From Aquarana catesbeiana (taxonomy: Eukaryota; Chordata; Amphibia; Anura; Ranidae), in contig NC_133330.1 of NCBI RefSeq assembly GCF_042186555.1, positions 344,937,165-345,001,164 of the forward strand: 64,000 bases of DNA, written 5' to 3'. The notes beneath the pieces were generated by a model, which was not told where the DNA came from, did not search any database, and saw nothing but the letters and a program-made list of their open reading frames with translations. The position numbers and the translations under genes were made by a program. This document shows positions 22,848 through 35,972 of the stretch, one piece after another. How positions within the stretch are numbered: position 1 is the stretch's first letter; each line of letters starts with the position of its first letter.

Positions 22848-23643
22848 TATGTTCAGCTATCTGCCATAACAACGGTATTTAACGTCAAAGTAGCGACGTA
22901 TTTCCACGGTGGGCGGTCCGGAAGTGATATCTGGAAAAAATAGAAAAATCCATTAGAAGTAATTGTCAAAAATGTGCTGATGCCAAAGAAATACAAAAAG
23001 AACCCAAAAAACATTTCTTTAAAAACCTGTCCTTGAACTCGGTGGCTCCGGCTGTTGGAAAGCCCTGAAGATCTCCCGGCTGTCCCAGTCGCTGAGTGTA
23101 ATTGTCCCCATACATTACTGGCTCTGTGCTAATCTCCATAAGACCTCATTAAAAATCTATCCTTCTAGCAGGTGATGTCATCACAGAATTCTCCAGGTTT
23201 TGCTCTCACCGACTTGTCCTTTGTAGAAGAATCACACAGAGACATTTTGAGGCACCACGGAACAATTCTACACTCTACAGGTTCTTCGGTTTTAGGTTGA
23301 CCAAAAAAACGGTGAATGCAGAAGATTCCATAATCTCCAGCTTTGTAATGGAGGTTCTGAACAATTTTTGAAATTTTCTGCAGATTCTGGGCAAATTTTT
23401 GTTAGGTTTTGGATTTTTCTATTGTAGTCATAAATGTTTGTTCTTCAGTTGATGGATCAATCAGTTCTTAAAGTATATGTCAAGGCTGGAAGTGCAAGGA
23501 TTACCCAACGCCCCCATCCACCAAATCTTTACAGTCTTCTAATGTAATTCATAACCCCCGATGTTCTGTATATCGATCTTCCACCCTGCATGTAATCCAT
23601 GACCTCTATAAAAGTTGCACTTACCCCAGTCATGGATCCCCCA
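22848..23643. other. No gene seen
   Basis: Mixed-composition sequence. No repeat family or coding exon recognised. Confidence 0.4.
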
Positions 23644-23822
23644 CAGTGGCGTTTCGCGGGCTGGGCAGAGGGCAGTTTCCCTGGGCACAAAATTCTTAGG
23701 GGTGCTAAATTGGAAAGGATTCGGGGTGAGAAGAGGTGGGAGATCAGTCAGTCTGTGCAAACTCCTGTTCTGGTCCTGTCAGTGGAGTTCTCCCTCCTCT
23801 CCCTTTCTCTCTCTCGCTCTTA

Positions 23823-24272
23823 TGCCGTGTACACACGGGCGGACTTTTCGACCAGACTGGTCCGACGGACCGAATCCGGCGGACAATTTGACCGTGTGTG
23901 GGCTCCATCAGACCTGCAGCATACTTTTTTGGTCAAAAATCTGACGGACTTTAGATTTGGAACATGTTTCAAATTTGTCCGACGGACTTGAGTCCGGTCG
24001 ACAAATCTGCTCGTCTGTATGCTAGTCCGACGGACGAAAACCCACGCTAGGGCAGCTATTGGCTACCGGCTATCAACTTCCTTATTTTAGTCCGCTGTAC
24101 ATCATTACGTACAAATCCGTCGGACTTTGGTGTGATCGTGGGTAGGCAAGTCGTTTTTTTTTTTTACTTTCGTTCAAAAGTCCGTCGGAAGTCCATCAAA
24201 AGTCCATCGAAAGTCCGTCAGAAAGTTCGTCGGAACAGTCTGGTCGAAAAGTCCGCCCGTGTGTACACGGCA
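23823..24272. mobile_element. Harbinger-like MITE with long perfect termini, 450 bp
   Basis: Both termini begin TGCCGTGTACACACGGGCGG and remain identical for 37 bases before the first mismatch. They are flanked by TTA at 23820-23822 and 24273-24275. The internal right side has short AGTCCGTCGG/AGTCCATCAA repeats. The well-preserved ends suggest a fairly recent insertion relative to its surroundings. Confidence 0.85.
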
Positions 24273-24275
24273 TTA

Positions 24276-24720
24276 GGCTGTGTGGGTGGGTCCAGCTGGG
24301 TGGTTCTAGCTCTGGGTGAGCGGGCCTGGCTGGGCAGTTCTAGGTCTGTGTGGGTGGGCTAGGCTGGGCAGTTCTAGGTCTGTGTGGATTGGTCTGGCTG
24401 GGCAGTTCTAGGTCTGTGTGGGTGGGCCTGGCTGGGCAGTTCTGAGCTCCGACTGGGCAGTTCTAGGTCTGTTTGGGTGGGCCTGGCTAGGCAGTTCTAC
24501 GTCTGTGTGGGCGGGTCTGACGGGGCGGCTCTAGCTCTGGGTGAGCGGGTCTGGCTGGACCGGTCTAGGTCTGTGTGGGTGGGCTAGGCTGGGCAGTTCT
24601 AGGTCTGTGTGGATTGGTCTGGCTGGGCAGTTCTATGTCTGTCTGGGCAGGCCTGGCTGGGCAGTTCTAGGTCTGTGTGGGTGGGTCTGGCTGGGTGGTT
24701 CTAGGTTAAGAGTAGGCTGA
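24276..24720. repeat. Minisatellite, ~34-bp unit
   Basis: Units GGCTGGGCAGTTCTAGGTCT plus GTGTGGGTGGGCCT with substitutions and partial units, about 12 copies. Confidence 0.85.
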
Positions 24721-25238
24721 GTTGAAGCGAGTGAGTGGCGCACTCCCACTGAGTGTGTGGCAGTGCGCTGCTCGGTGCAGTTGAGTCTGGCTCTGATCTC
24801 TCTTCTTCTTCCTCTCCTCTCCTCCCTCTTCCCCAGGACAACTGCCAACCGGCATGCTGTGCACTGGAATTCTTCCAACCACCATTAAGCCTGGGAGCAA
24901 AGGGGTTATATAGAGTTGCTGTGCACAATAAGGTGGTTGAGGGACTGGGGGTGCACTATGGGGCAATGTATTAGGTGGGGGGAAACAGGGAGAAGGGGTG
25001 CACATTGAGGCGATGGGGGACCAGAGATTTGGGTGCTCACTTAGGAGGGTGAATGGAGTGGATGAGAAAGCTGGGCACATAGGGGAACTCAGATACGGCA
25101 TGGATTTTCCTACTATGTACCATTTTATATATCAGTATATTCTGGTGGAAGGGACTCGGGGGAATGCTAACAGTCCACAGACTAGGGTGCTCAATACTTG
25201 CTTTGCCCTGGTTGCAGGAAACCCACACTTTGCCACTG

Positions 25239-27286
25239 TCCCCTCATACAAAGAGAAGGTCATACATGATCACCTTTGTAGGATCTAATTCCTTGAAGAT
25301 CTGAAGATCTCACCAGTTCTCCAATATCACCTAGATAACACTCCAACATAGAATAATACATAGAGATGAAGACACCAATCATAGCAGAATCTTTTCTTTA
25401 CTGACTCTAAAAACGTATACAGGTGTAGTGTTTTCCCATATTTTTTAGCCTTTTCCATAGTCAAAAGAAAAGAAAGATGTGAGGTGCTGGACTTTTATCT
25501 GGCAGTGAGGGAGCGTTGGTTGAACTTGATGACTGAACCTCGGCAGCTCTACCATAAAGTCCACCCACCTCCATAAAAAACAGACAATGGATTCCAAAAA
25601 GGAAGCCAATGGAAATAGACAAAATAAAAACTATATCCGGTCATCTTAGGAGACCATCATCATTTTTCCAAATTTTGACTCCGGAGTTCCTATAGACATT
25701 GGTTTGTGTGTAGAACCACCAAAAACATCCCAGTTACTGGAAACCATTCCACCTGTACCGAGAATTTGGAATCCTGGATTATATTTTTCTGAACCAACAA
25801 CCCTCAAGACAGAAATCCAGCAAGTGGAGGTGGACAACAGGGACTTTTAGAACAATTGCTTAGACAATGACCCCCCACCCCCTCAGCACAAAGTACTTAG
25901 TAAATAGCTGTGTGCTGAACTGTGAAGAGAGGCCATGTTCCTCCGGCCAGAATGGAGACACCAGCCTGGATGGCTCTCTGTTTGTCTTGTAGTAATGCCC
26001 AGACACACACACACACATAACTGGCTGCCCCATTAGCAAGACCTGAGCCCCTTCCAATCCATATAATGCAGGAGACCTTCCACGTGACAGGTGACCCCGC
26101 CAAGCCTCTGCTACTCAAATATTAGCCATCTACAGGGCTGCAGCCTTTCTCTCTGTACAAAGTGCATCTGCAGGGGTCTCAGGTGTCCACCATACAGAGT
26201 CAGCGGAGCGTACCATGACCTCTCAATGTCTGGCCTCATCAGATGGAGAGAAATGGCTGACATGGGACAACCACAGCTTGTAATGACCATCCAATGACTT
26301 TATGTACCAGACCACTTAGACAGAAAGACAGTCCAGGTAAACAGTAGGGATGAGCGGACCCTCAATTTCGCCCATTGACCTGTTTAACTAAAGAGTGTTT
26401 TTTAGGGTAGGTTAGCTTTATTTCATTACTGATCTCTTTCAATGATAACAGGAGAAATAGAGAGGGTGAATCTTCGGGGGGGGGGGGGGGGGGGGCACAA
26501 ACAGCAATAAAAACCTGACAGGGGGGCTGATGCCTCTCAACTCTATCCAAAGCTAAAAAAAAAAAAAGTTTTGCTTTTAGTTATACTTTAAATGTTCTTT
26601 CTCTGTATGTCTGTCAGTTTGTGTGTCTGCCCTTTGTGGTTATCCTGTTGCCCTTATCCCTCTCTTATAATGTTATTTCATAAAGAACAAAAATCAATCT
26701 ACAAAGTAAACTGGCACCGTATTCTTCACACTCCACTAAAAGTCCAGAATCCAACCCTGAGATAAAATGTCAGGTCAGTTGCCCACTGGGGGTCCCTAGG
26801 GGCATTTGGGGGGTAAGGGGGTGCTACATTAGGTAATGAAAACTCAGAATTTTACTCATTCCTGGTAAACAGACAGAAAGGATCCAACAGGCTTGACATC
26901 TAAACAAACTCTTACTTGGCCCACATGTAGTCTTCTTGCATTTACACATCTCCATCCTTGGGAAGTTTATGATGCCCCCAACATAAAATTATTATGGAAA
27001 TCAACATGTAGGCAGGTGCAGTCTATGTTCTCCAATGCAGGTAGCCCTCGAACGCAGCTGCAGTGCAGAGGGGAAAGAGAGTCGAGAGGAACCATGGTTC
27101 CTCTATGGTTTCCTGGGTCACTGGGGCAGCGATCCGGTTGGATGTTGACAGCCCTTGTGACTTTGGTGGCCATCTTGGGTCAGGCAGAGTCTATTTAAGA
27201 CCCTGGCTCCTGAGTTTGGTGCACATTTAGCGTGTGGGTAGTATAGGGACAGGTCACCCGTCTGTCAAGGACAGTGATAGTTCCAG
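25239..27286. other. No gene called
   Basis: Short (CA)n near 26005-26017, poly-G at about 26477-26495 and poly-A near 26556. Open frames up to 101 codons (26893-27198 +) match nothing known. No splice-bounded exon is convincing. Confidence 0.4.
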
Positions 27287-27831
27287 AAGTGGCAGCCGCT
27301 CCATTAGGGGTGCAGGGGCGCTGCCCCCCCCCCCAATCCATGCGCCCGGTCCCTAATCTCCATGAAGGGCACCGGGCACATAGATTTCAATGGGGTTTTT
27401 TTCACATGATTAGAGCCTGAGGCTCAAATTGGCTTAAAAAAGGGGTGAACTGGGGGGGGGGGGGGGGGGGGGGCAGAGCACTGCGCCCTGAGCCCACCAA
27501 GTTGTGTGACAATACTGAATTCTTGGGACTCCCAGCCAGTCGGGTCTCAGGACCCACTTCCTGCTGGACCTGGAGGAGTAGCAACGGCCTGGCTCTTCCC
27601 TCGGCAAGCTGTAGCAGGTGGAGGTGCAGAGGGGCAGCAGCAGCCTCTTCCAGCTTCCAGGAGCCCTACCCCGGATCCAGCACCATCCCGTCATCGTCCT
27701 CCTAAGGTACGGCATGGATCACCGCCTTCCCATCCAACCCATCCAGGGGGAAGGGGGATGGAAGTGCGAGTGAGGGGGCCAGGTTTGTTTGCTGCCCCCC
27801 CCCCCAAAATATTGAGCACCATCCGCCACTG
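27287..27831. mobile_element. hAT-like MITE, 545 bp
   Basis: Left end AAGTGGCAGCCGCTCCATTA, right end (other strand) CAGTGGCGGATGGTGCTC. Flanks AGTTCCAG (27279-27286) and AGTTTCAG (27832-27839) match at 7 of 8 bases. Shares GGTCTCAGGACCCACTTCCT with the related element at 44353-44841. Contains a long poly-G tract (27451-27472) and no transposase. Confidence 0.75.
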
Positions 27832-29954
27832 AGTTTCAGGGAAAGGTTCCAGATAAGTAGGGACAGTGTAGGGATCTGCCACTGTTCCTGGAAACCTCCC
27901 CGCTTGAGTACTGAGTGGCCAACACATCATGCTGAACCCACACACAGAAGGTCATAATATTTAATCGCAAGTTTGATCTTTATTAGCACTCAGGTGGCCC
28001 CTTATGAAGTCATCTAACTCAGTTTTCTTCACATTTCATGTGAGCGTAATGGCGCCAGAGTCAACCCATCCCGATTTAAGGTCATCATGGTCAGAAGGTC
28101 TTGTGGCTTCCAGAGACCCCCGTGGGAGCCCCGATCCTGATCCAACAATCTCCAATGGTTAAGCTGGCCATAGACATAAGGTAACAGGCAGTCTGTCCAG
28201 TTATGTTCAGCCAAATCAAGTCAATGGTTTCACAAGTATGACAGCAGCAGAAGACTGGTGACCGGCCGCTCTTTTGTCAGGTAACACGTCAGTCCTCAGG
28301 TGTCCCGGCTACATTTTGATAGGCACCAGAAGGATGCAATTATCTCCGAGCTCTGCAATGAGGTTATTTCTTCTAAGGTCAGCGCGTCCCCTCCTCTGGC
28401 AGGCCGAGAAGGTGAAAAGTGCACAGGTAGAGATCGCCAGGTACTTTCACATCGACTGTAGATGACTATCTGATCTCTATCTGTCTCTTTCTTCTTCCAG
28501 CTGAGAGGAATTTATCATTAGATATCATCTCCTCTTTGTACTTTCTGAATCACATCTGGGGAGGATGGAGAGACACATATCAAGACTCATATACACATGT
28601 TCAGGTTCCAGAACCTTCCTTAGTCCTGGGCCCTGGTGAAAAAGATGGGGGGGGGGGTCTCACTAAAATCTTTGAATCACGATGCCCTTGTGGAGATCAG
28701 TTTTTGTAAAACTTTATAAAATGTAAGCTAATTTTCTAAATAGCATTATACAGATACGAAATGTACAAAGGCCTAGTTCACAGGGGCAGCTGGATTTAAG
28801 GTTAAATATCTTTTTATGCAAAGTTTTAAGTATTTTAATACAAAGGCTTACAATAACAGTCAAAAATGGTGAACAAAAACACCCCCCCCCCCCAACAGAC
28901 CATTTCCATAAAAAAAAAAAACAGATGCAACAACATGTATTGAGTAGAATAAGTTGCCAGATTCACTGTATATATGACAATCGGTAATAAGCCGATGGTG
29001 GCAGTAAGGTATAATATAGACATGGTAATAGAGAGAAAAGGAAAGAGGAAACAAAAAGGGGGTGGGGGAGAAGGGGAAAGAGAAAAGGGATAATTGAGCA
29101 ATCTTAGATATACTCCAAAGATCCCTAGAAGAAAAAAGAAATAAGGCCAATCACTGGGGGATTAAGGCTCAAAAAGTGTCTGAATCGCTGTAGGCCCTCC
29201 AACACGTCTAGGAGGTGCGGACTTTTTTTGAGATCGGGCTGTCTTTCGCACCCAGTGTCTCCATGGCCATTATCTTGTTAAGTATCTGGGGCCATTCCAA
29301 TAAACTGGGGGGGGGGGGGGGGGGGTAGATTTCCAGTGTCGGGAGCTAGCTGTGTGCGCCGCAGTACCGCAGAATGCCCATTTTGATCTTCAAGATGGAA
29401 CCAGGGATTATCGACAGCAGAACTGCTCCCGGGGATGCCCGTATTGTAGAAATACATATTAAATTGTAAGAATTTTTTTTGTCAGAAGGAAGAGATTAAG
29501 TGGGAACCCAATCAGATTTGTACCAGAACCTACCTCCTCCCCACACCTCCAACCCTCACTGCGAGGGGAAGGGTACATCCAATGGAGATCCACTGGGGTC
29601 CGGCAAGACAGGGACAATATCTTGTAGCTCTTCTCTTGAAAATAGTAGGACATAGATAGCTTATGAGTAAAAATTAAACACTTATTCCAGTCCTCTGGGG
29701 AAAAGGAGGTCTGGAGGTAGGATTTCCACTTTGATACGAATGGGAGTTTCGTCTGGCAGATCCCCTACCTCAAAGTTCTATACAATCGAGTAACGGAATG
29801 ATCTGGTGCTGAGTCTTGGGAAACCAGTCCAAGGGGTTGGAGTCTGGGGCCTGTGGAACCTTAGCTGTAACCCTATGAAGGAACCCTGTGAGTTGGGCAA
29901 GTGGAAACCAGTGTTGGCTACAAGGCGAGGAAGAAGAAAAGTGAAAGTGGATCA
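27832..29954. other. No gene called; unrecognised sequence with G/C homopolymers
   Basis: Poly-G at about 28647-28657 and 29307-29325, poly-C at about 28880-28893. At 28470-28500 a pyrimidine tract ending TTCTTCTTCCAG looks like a splice acceptor, followed by about 69 open codons in one frame, but no donor or known protein supports an exon. Confidence 0.35.
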
Positions 29955-30755
29955 GTGGGGGCAGAAGGGCCAGCAGGGGCAGAGGGATAAGTGGGAGCAA
30001 AGGGGGCAGGGGACAATTGGGAGCAGCAGGGGCAGTGGGGGCAGCAGGGCCAGTGGTGGCAAAGGGATCAGTGGGAGCAACAGGGCCAGTGGGGGCAGAG
30101 GGATCAGTGGGAGCAGCAGGGGCAGTGGAGGCAGAGGGATCAGTGGGAGCAGCAGGGGCAGTGGAGGCAGCAGGGCCAGTGGGGGCAGAGGGATCCGTGA
30201 GAGCAGCAGGGGCAGTGGAGGCAGCAGGGCCAATGGGGGCAGAGGGATAAGTGGGAGCAACAGGACCAGTGGGGGGCAGAGGGATCAGTGGAAGCAACAG
30301 GGACAGTGGGGGCAACAGGACCAGTGGGGGCAGAGGGATCAGTGAGAGCAGCAGGGGCAGAGGAGGCAGCAGCAGGGGCAGTGGAAGCAGCAGGGCCAGT
30401 GGGGGCAGAAGGAGCAGAAGGGGCAGTGGAGGCAGCAGGGGCTAGTGGGGGCAGAGAGATTAGTGGGAGGAACAGGGGCAGAGAGAGCAGCACAGCCAGT
30501 GGGGGCAGAGGGATCAGCGGGGGCAGCAGGGCCAGAGGGATAAGTGGGAGCAACAGGGGCAGTGGGGGCAACAGGGCCAGTGGGGGCAGAGGGATAAGTG
30601 AGAGAAGCAGGGGCAGTGGGGGCAAAAGGGGCTAGTGGGGGCAAAGAGATCAGTGGGAGCATCAGGGCAGTGGGGGCAAAAGAGATCAGTGGGAGAATCA
30701 TCGGCAGTGGGGGCAGCAGGGGCCAGTGGGAGCTTCAGGGGCAGTGGGGGCAGCA
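29955..30755. repeat. Minisatellite, 18-bp unit, about 44 copies
   Basis: Units AGTGGGGGCAGAGGGATC, AGTGGGAGCAGCAGGGGC and AGTGGAGGCAGCAGGGCC alternate. One frame gives a Gly-X-Y-like GAVGAAGPVGAEG pattern, but this comes from the repeat, not from a collagen gene. Confidence 0.93.
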
Positions 30756-31774
30756 CCAAAGCACAACTTTTGCTTTCAGTTTCATCTTACCTGTACACAA
30801 CTCAATGGCACATTCTTCAATTCACTAACAACAATCACAAGTCGTTGAGTAAAGGAGCCTAGGGCCCCATCACGCCTCACTGATTTGAAGGCCAATTTGA
30901 AGCTTCACAAGAAGCCCAACACTAGGTTTCCCATTGTATTCAATGGTGCCTGTTGGGCGTAGTGTCTCTTGAAGCTTGTTGCTCAAAGAAAAACATTTGT
31001 TTCCTCTGCGCAAGAGTTGCACCTTTTATCTCCAATAGACTTCAATAGGAGCGCCTGAAAAACCAGCTGCAATGCTCTGTGTTTTCTTGCCTAGTAACTA
31101 GCTTTCCATTGGTTAAAATGACAAAAGGCCCAATCTGGACTAACATGCAAAAACATCTCTGTCCAAAAAAACACGCATTAAACATCAAAGCTCAGCTCAG
31201 CGTGTGAATGGGGACTAATAGAAAAGATTCATCCTTCCCGGGGGTCCTGGACCCCCTGATCTCTATTCTCAGAACCAGCTATGAAGTTTGCTGGTAGATT
31301 TTTGTTTTTGCTTGTGGGGTTGGTGGGGCTCATTCACACTAGTCCCATTTCCCCAACGCAGTCCCAATGTAGAGACACGGCAAAAAATCTTTGCTTTGTA
31401 TATGACCTGTTCCCACCAGCAGCATTTAGCACGGGCCTTACAACGCACAGCAACAAAGCTCAACACGCCGCAGTGAAGGGAATTAATATAGACGATAAAT
31501 AAGTAAACACTGCAATGCGTTGTAACAGCGCACATTCACATCGCTAGCCAGCTCACGTGTGTTATGTGCAATGGGGACGGGCCCTGAACTGGGAAAGGAC
31601 CAAGTTCTTCTCGGTCTTTGTGGTCTAGTACATTGTCACCTGCTCTGTTCTGCCACAATAACCAATGCCGTACTGAACTCTGTGGAGGCCCCTAAAAGGT
31701 GAAAACCCTGGGACCCCCCCTGAAGGCTTCTGGAGGTTTCTCGTGTGCGCCCTCCAGTGGAATTACATTGAACT
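30756..31774. other. No gene seen
   Basis: Single-copy-looking sequence; no domain, exon or known repeat recognised. Confidence 0.4.
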
Positions 31775-32530
31775 GAGTGCCCATCAGTGACATCAATCAG
31801 TGACCATCAGTGACACCAATCAGTGCCCATCAATGACACCAATCAGTGCCCATCAGTGACAACAATCAGTGACACCAATCAGTGCCAGTCAGTGACATCA
31901 ATCAGTGCCCATCAGTGACACCAATCAGTGCCAGTCAGTGACATCAATCAGTGCCCATCAGTGACACCAATCAGTGCCCATCAAAGTCATCAATTAGCGC
32001 CCATCAGTGACACCAATCAGTGCCCATTAGTGATGCCAGTCAGTACTGCCTATCAGTGTCTGCTCATCAGTGCTGACCATCAGTGTCGCCCATCAGTGTC
32101 GGGGGGGGGGGGCTGTGCTGATCGATTATCATCACAGCCCCCCCCCGAGGATGCCCACATTGGACTACCAGGGATGCCACCACTAGTCACCACCAGATAT
32201 GCCACCCTATACCACCAGGGATGCCAATCAGTGTCCACAATGGATGCCAACTAGTGCCCATCACTGATTGGCAGGCATTATTGTTTGGCACTGATTGGCA
32301 TCCATCAGTACCATTTATTAGTGTACATCAGTGCCACCTATCAGTGCCCATTCATGCCCATCTGTGCCACCTATCAGTGCCCCATCAGTGCCACATATTA
32401 GAGCCCATCATCAGTGCCCATCAGTGCCACCTCATCAGTGCCACCTCATCGGTGCCCATCAGTGCCACCTCATCAGTGCCACCTTATCAGTGCCTGTCAG
32501 TGCAGCCCCATCAGTGCCCATCAGTGAAAG
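31775..32530. repeat. Minisatellite on a CAGTGCCCATCA core, in two blocks
   Basis: 31775-32110 has ATCAGTGACACCAATCAGTG-CCC units of ~23 bp. 32320-32530 has CAGTGCCACCTCATCAGTGC-type units of ~20-24 bp. Between them is degenerate CCAT/CCACCA repeat and a poly-G (32100-32111). The core is shared with the arrays at 16245 and 59160. Confidence 0.85.
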
Positions 32531-32534
32531 AGAA

Positions 32535-32798
32535 AACTTACTTATTTACAAAGTTTTGTAACAGAAACAAAATTTTTTTAAAAATTTTCACTCTTTTTTT
32601 ATTTGTTTAGCAGAAAATAAAGATCCCAGAGGTGATGAAATACCACCAATAGAAAGCTCTATTTGTGGGAACAAAATGATAATAATGTAGTTTGGGTACA
32701 GCATCACATGACCGCGTAATTGTCATTGAAAGTGCGACAGCGCTGAAAGCTGAAAATTGGCCTGGGCAGGAAGGTGTATAATTGCCGGTATTGAAGGG
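32535..32798. repeat. Interspersed repeat B-related, right end
   Basis: Matches the end of repeat B: CAGAGGTGATGAAATACCAC, AGAAAGCTCTATTTGTGG, GTACAGCATCACATGACCGC, GGCCTGGGCAGGAAGG and GTATTGAAGGGGTTAA. Confidence 0.75.
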
Positions 32799-33964
32799 GT
32801 TAAAGTGATATACAAGTTTGTATATTACTCTCCGTCCAGCCAGACATGGAGGCCTCGGTCTTTCTTCTCTATGTGAGGAACCTCCAGGGCTCCATCATCA
32901 GATTAGTGTCTGTGGATTTCCCGATCGAATGACCTGGATTGTCCGGGATTACTTTGCATCCTGGAGAAGAAAATTGCTTTGAACTGGTGAGAGGGATCAG
33001 ATTAAATCCAGCCAAGTCCTCCGCTGCATGGGTTACACAGATACACAGGAAGATCGGACAACCGGCCAATCCCCCACATCAGATCTGGTCATCCACATTG
33101 ATAGCGATGAGCAAATCTGACCGATACAAGCAATTTTTTGCAAGATTTCAGAAACAATCAGGAGTGATGTACATAGTCCAACAAAATGAAATCTTCCCTC
33201 TGCTGCCATTATCCAACATGGCGGCGGGGGCTCACCAAACTATCAACAGACCCATAAAGTAGCCTAGAGCACCCGCATGATCCCACTTGACTAGGCCTTG
33301 TGGGCAGGGTGAAATGCTATAACAGCTGCTAGCGATCATCACATGTAAAACCCAGGAGACTTGTTGTACCCAAGTTGATCAATCAAACAACTTGGGTACA
33401 TTCAACCTGCCCATACATGGATCGAATCTCTGAACCGGCCGGGGTTTGAACCATCTATGGTCAGCTTTACTCTTCTTGGCATGTCATTTTATGTGCCGTT
33501 CAGAAGGTTATTCTGCTCAATGTATATGATATCTGTTCATTCACAATTATTTTTGTATATATTATATAGATATGAATGTCCATATGCCATGATGAAGATA
33601 TGTTCGAAACGCGTTGGGCTTTGCTCTTTGGATGACCTTTAATGATATCAGAATGAAATTACACATTGTATCTTATGATGGATATGCTGATGAGAGATGA
33701 GCGAGATTCTGTATTAGATTAACCGAGGACCAGTTCTATTTGGGATTTTATGAGTGTAACTATAATAAATTCTGTAATTTTATTATGCTCACCTTTTTTG
33801 GTTATTGTCTGTGCCCTTAAAGTCCCAGATACCCTCCTTTACTTTGTGTCCTTTAATGAATGTTATAGGATGATGGCACATAGTGCCAAATTATACCTCG
33901 CTGTCCATCAGTACTGGAAGCCGAGTATTGTACACAGGAGGACAATCACAGATCATCTCTGCTA
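32799..33964. other. No gene seen
   Basis: Near 33590-33620 is ATGATGAAGATATG-TTCGAAACGCGTTGGGC, a motif I know from dispersed frog repeats. Otherwise unrecognised. Confidence 0.4.
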
Positions 33965-34575
33965 CAATGTAACATTTCTACCATCTCTTGTATCTTTTTA
34001 TGTCCTTTGTTGTATTTTTCATCTATCACTTGTACCTTTTTATGTCTTTTGTTGTATTTTTGGTCTATCGCTTGTATCTTTTTATGTCTTTCGCTGTATT
34101 TTTCATCAATCTCTTTTAATTTTTTTTAGTCTTTAGTTGCATCTTTCCTCTATCACTTGTATCCTTTTATGTCTTTGGTTGTATATTTCTCTATCACTTT
34201 TATCTTTTTATGTCATTCGTTGTATTTTTTCAACTATCACTTGTATCTTTTTTATGTCTTTGGTTGTATATTTCACCTATCACTTGTATATTTTTATGTT
34301 TTTTGTTGTATTTTTTTTAGTCTTTAGTTGCATCTTTCCTCTATCACTTGTATCTTTTTTATGTCTTTTGTTGTATACAGTATTTAATCTATGACTTGTA
34401 TCTTTTTATGTCTTTAATTGTAGTTTTCATCTGTCACTTGTATCTTTTTATGTCTTTTGTTGTGTCTTTCGTCTTCCATTGTATCTTTTTATGTCTTGCA
34501 TTCTTCATCTATCACTTGTATCTTTTTATGTCTTGCATTCTTCATCTATCGCTTGTATCGTTTTATGTTGGGTGT
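33965..34575. repeat. Minisatellite, ~42-bp unit, T-rich
   Basis: Units TTGTATCTTTTTATGTCTTT, TGTTGTATTTTTC, ATCTATCAC with frequent partial deletions; about 14 copies. Y/F/C-rich frames across it are repeat artefacts. Confidence 0.88.
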
Positions 34576-35972
34576 GTAGCGGCAGGCCGGGGGTTAATGT
34601 TGCTGTGTATAGCAATGATGGTGTAATTGGTGTGCTATCCACTCACTGATCACGTTTAATCCCTCTAATCCTCATGCCGGTAATTTAGATTATCATTGAT
34701 AAGGACATTGATTGCTCTATTTCTCCAGAAATGAAGAGAATATCAGTTGTCTGGCCAGAAGAGAATTTCCTGTTCTTAGGAAAACCTGGTGTTTGTTCAT
34801 AATGACATTAGAGGGAAATAGGCGATCACACACACGGAGATCTATATCTGAGCAATTATTAGAGTCAGCCAAGAACACCAGCAGGTAACCCAATAAGAGG
34901 GAAATGGCAAAAATCCAGAGACCGCATCATAGTAAATACGTCGGTCTACAGGTGACCTCCCTGGGAATCATAATGAAGACGGTAATCCCAAATGTGAACG
35001 GGTGAAATCACGGGAGAGTAAGACAGGTGCAACCGAACACGGGCGCGTTACCGCGCATTCCCAGGCGATAACTGCAGGGCATTCATTTTAATGGGCTTCC
35101 CTACACATGAGAAATGTGAAAAAGAAGTCCCTGACTCTTTTCCAAAAACTCACCAAACCGCACGGAGCTGGGCTGGAGCGCACACAAAGAAAAGCACTGC
35201 GGATGCATGAGGTACTATTCCTAATTAATGGCACCGCTCCACATCTGCGCGTTTCTGTGTCTGTCAGGAAAGCGCGCGATTTTGCACACGTTCCCGGCAC
35301 ACAAAGGTGTGCAGCCAGAATAAGGGTCCCCGGAGGGGGGGGGGGAGAATGTTTAAAACTTGGCCGCAGATTTAAAAGTATATTTAAATGTTGATCCTGC
35401 CAGTTTTCCAGAGTCCTCGGAACTTCCTTCAACCCACCAACTCCCAGTGCGGGAAGAGAAGAGCGTTGTCACCCTCCAATGTGCTGCAGTCCCCGGATTT
35501 CTTCTGTAGCGGGGTCACTGGCTTCTTCTGAAGAACAGTCCTGTCCTGAATGGTGGTCATGTGATCACTAAAAGGAAGAAAATAAAAAAGTATTCGAGTA
35601 AATATTTGAATCGCTTAGCATACAAAATAATGTTATAAAGTTTTCTGTGTGTATTGTGAAGTGTGAGGCTCAGACCAGCGAAGTGTCTCAGTGGTTCGCC
35701 CTTCAGGGGTCCTTGGTTAAGACCCTGATATATGTTCCTTATGGTGCGGCGCTGCATGTACTATTGTGCACCAAGGTGTTGGGGGGGGGGGAGGTGTATA
35801 ATAGTACATGCAGAGCCAAAAAAACATTATTTTTAGCTATTCATATTCAAATTAAATTCTAAAAATGATGTGACAGCAGCAATTTTATTGTATTTCATTT
35901 TCGTTCTTTAATAGCACGGGAGAACCTATTATTCAGCGTTTACATTGATTTTCTGTCACATTGAGTATCACA
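34576..35972. other. No gene called
   Basis: 34640-35090 contains no repeats I recognise. Poly-G occurs near 35336-35344 and 35780-35789. Short frames without splice support only. Confidence 0.4.

Larger units (their letters stand above)
23644..25238. mobile_element. hAT-like element with nested MITE and 34-bp array
   Basis: Left end CAGTGGCGTTTCGCGGG with CAGTTTCCCTGGGCA further in. Right end (other strand) CAGTGGCAAAGTGTGGG with GCAACCAGGGCAAAG further in. Flanks ATCCCCCA and TCCCCTCA are compatible with a decayed 8-bp duplication allowing one indel. The interior holds a Harbinger-like MITE, a minisatellite and no transposase. Confidence 0.5.

Noticed and set aside
24780..24910. CTCCTCCCTCTTCCCCAG acceptor-like site followed by a short frame
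   Set aside because: Lies within the hAT-like element 23644-25238; the frame ends after about 25 codons.
28470..28710. Pyrimidine tract plus CAG followed by ~69 open codons
   Set aside because: Good acceptor but no donor, a poly-G tract inside the frame and no recognisable protein.
30017..30250. Gly-X-Y pattern suggesting collagen
   Set aside because: Comes from the 18-bp GC-rich minisatellite; no flanking collagen exon signals, and the other frames are equally open.
34000..34626. Membrane-like F/Y/C/I-rich frames
   Set aside because: T-rich 42-bp minisatellite translated; hydrophobicity reflects base composition.
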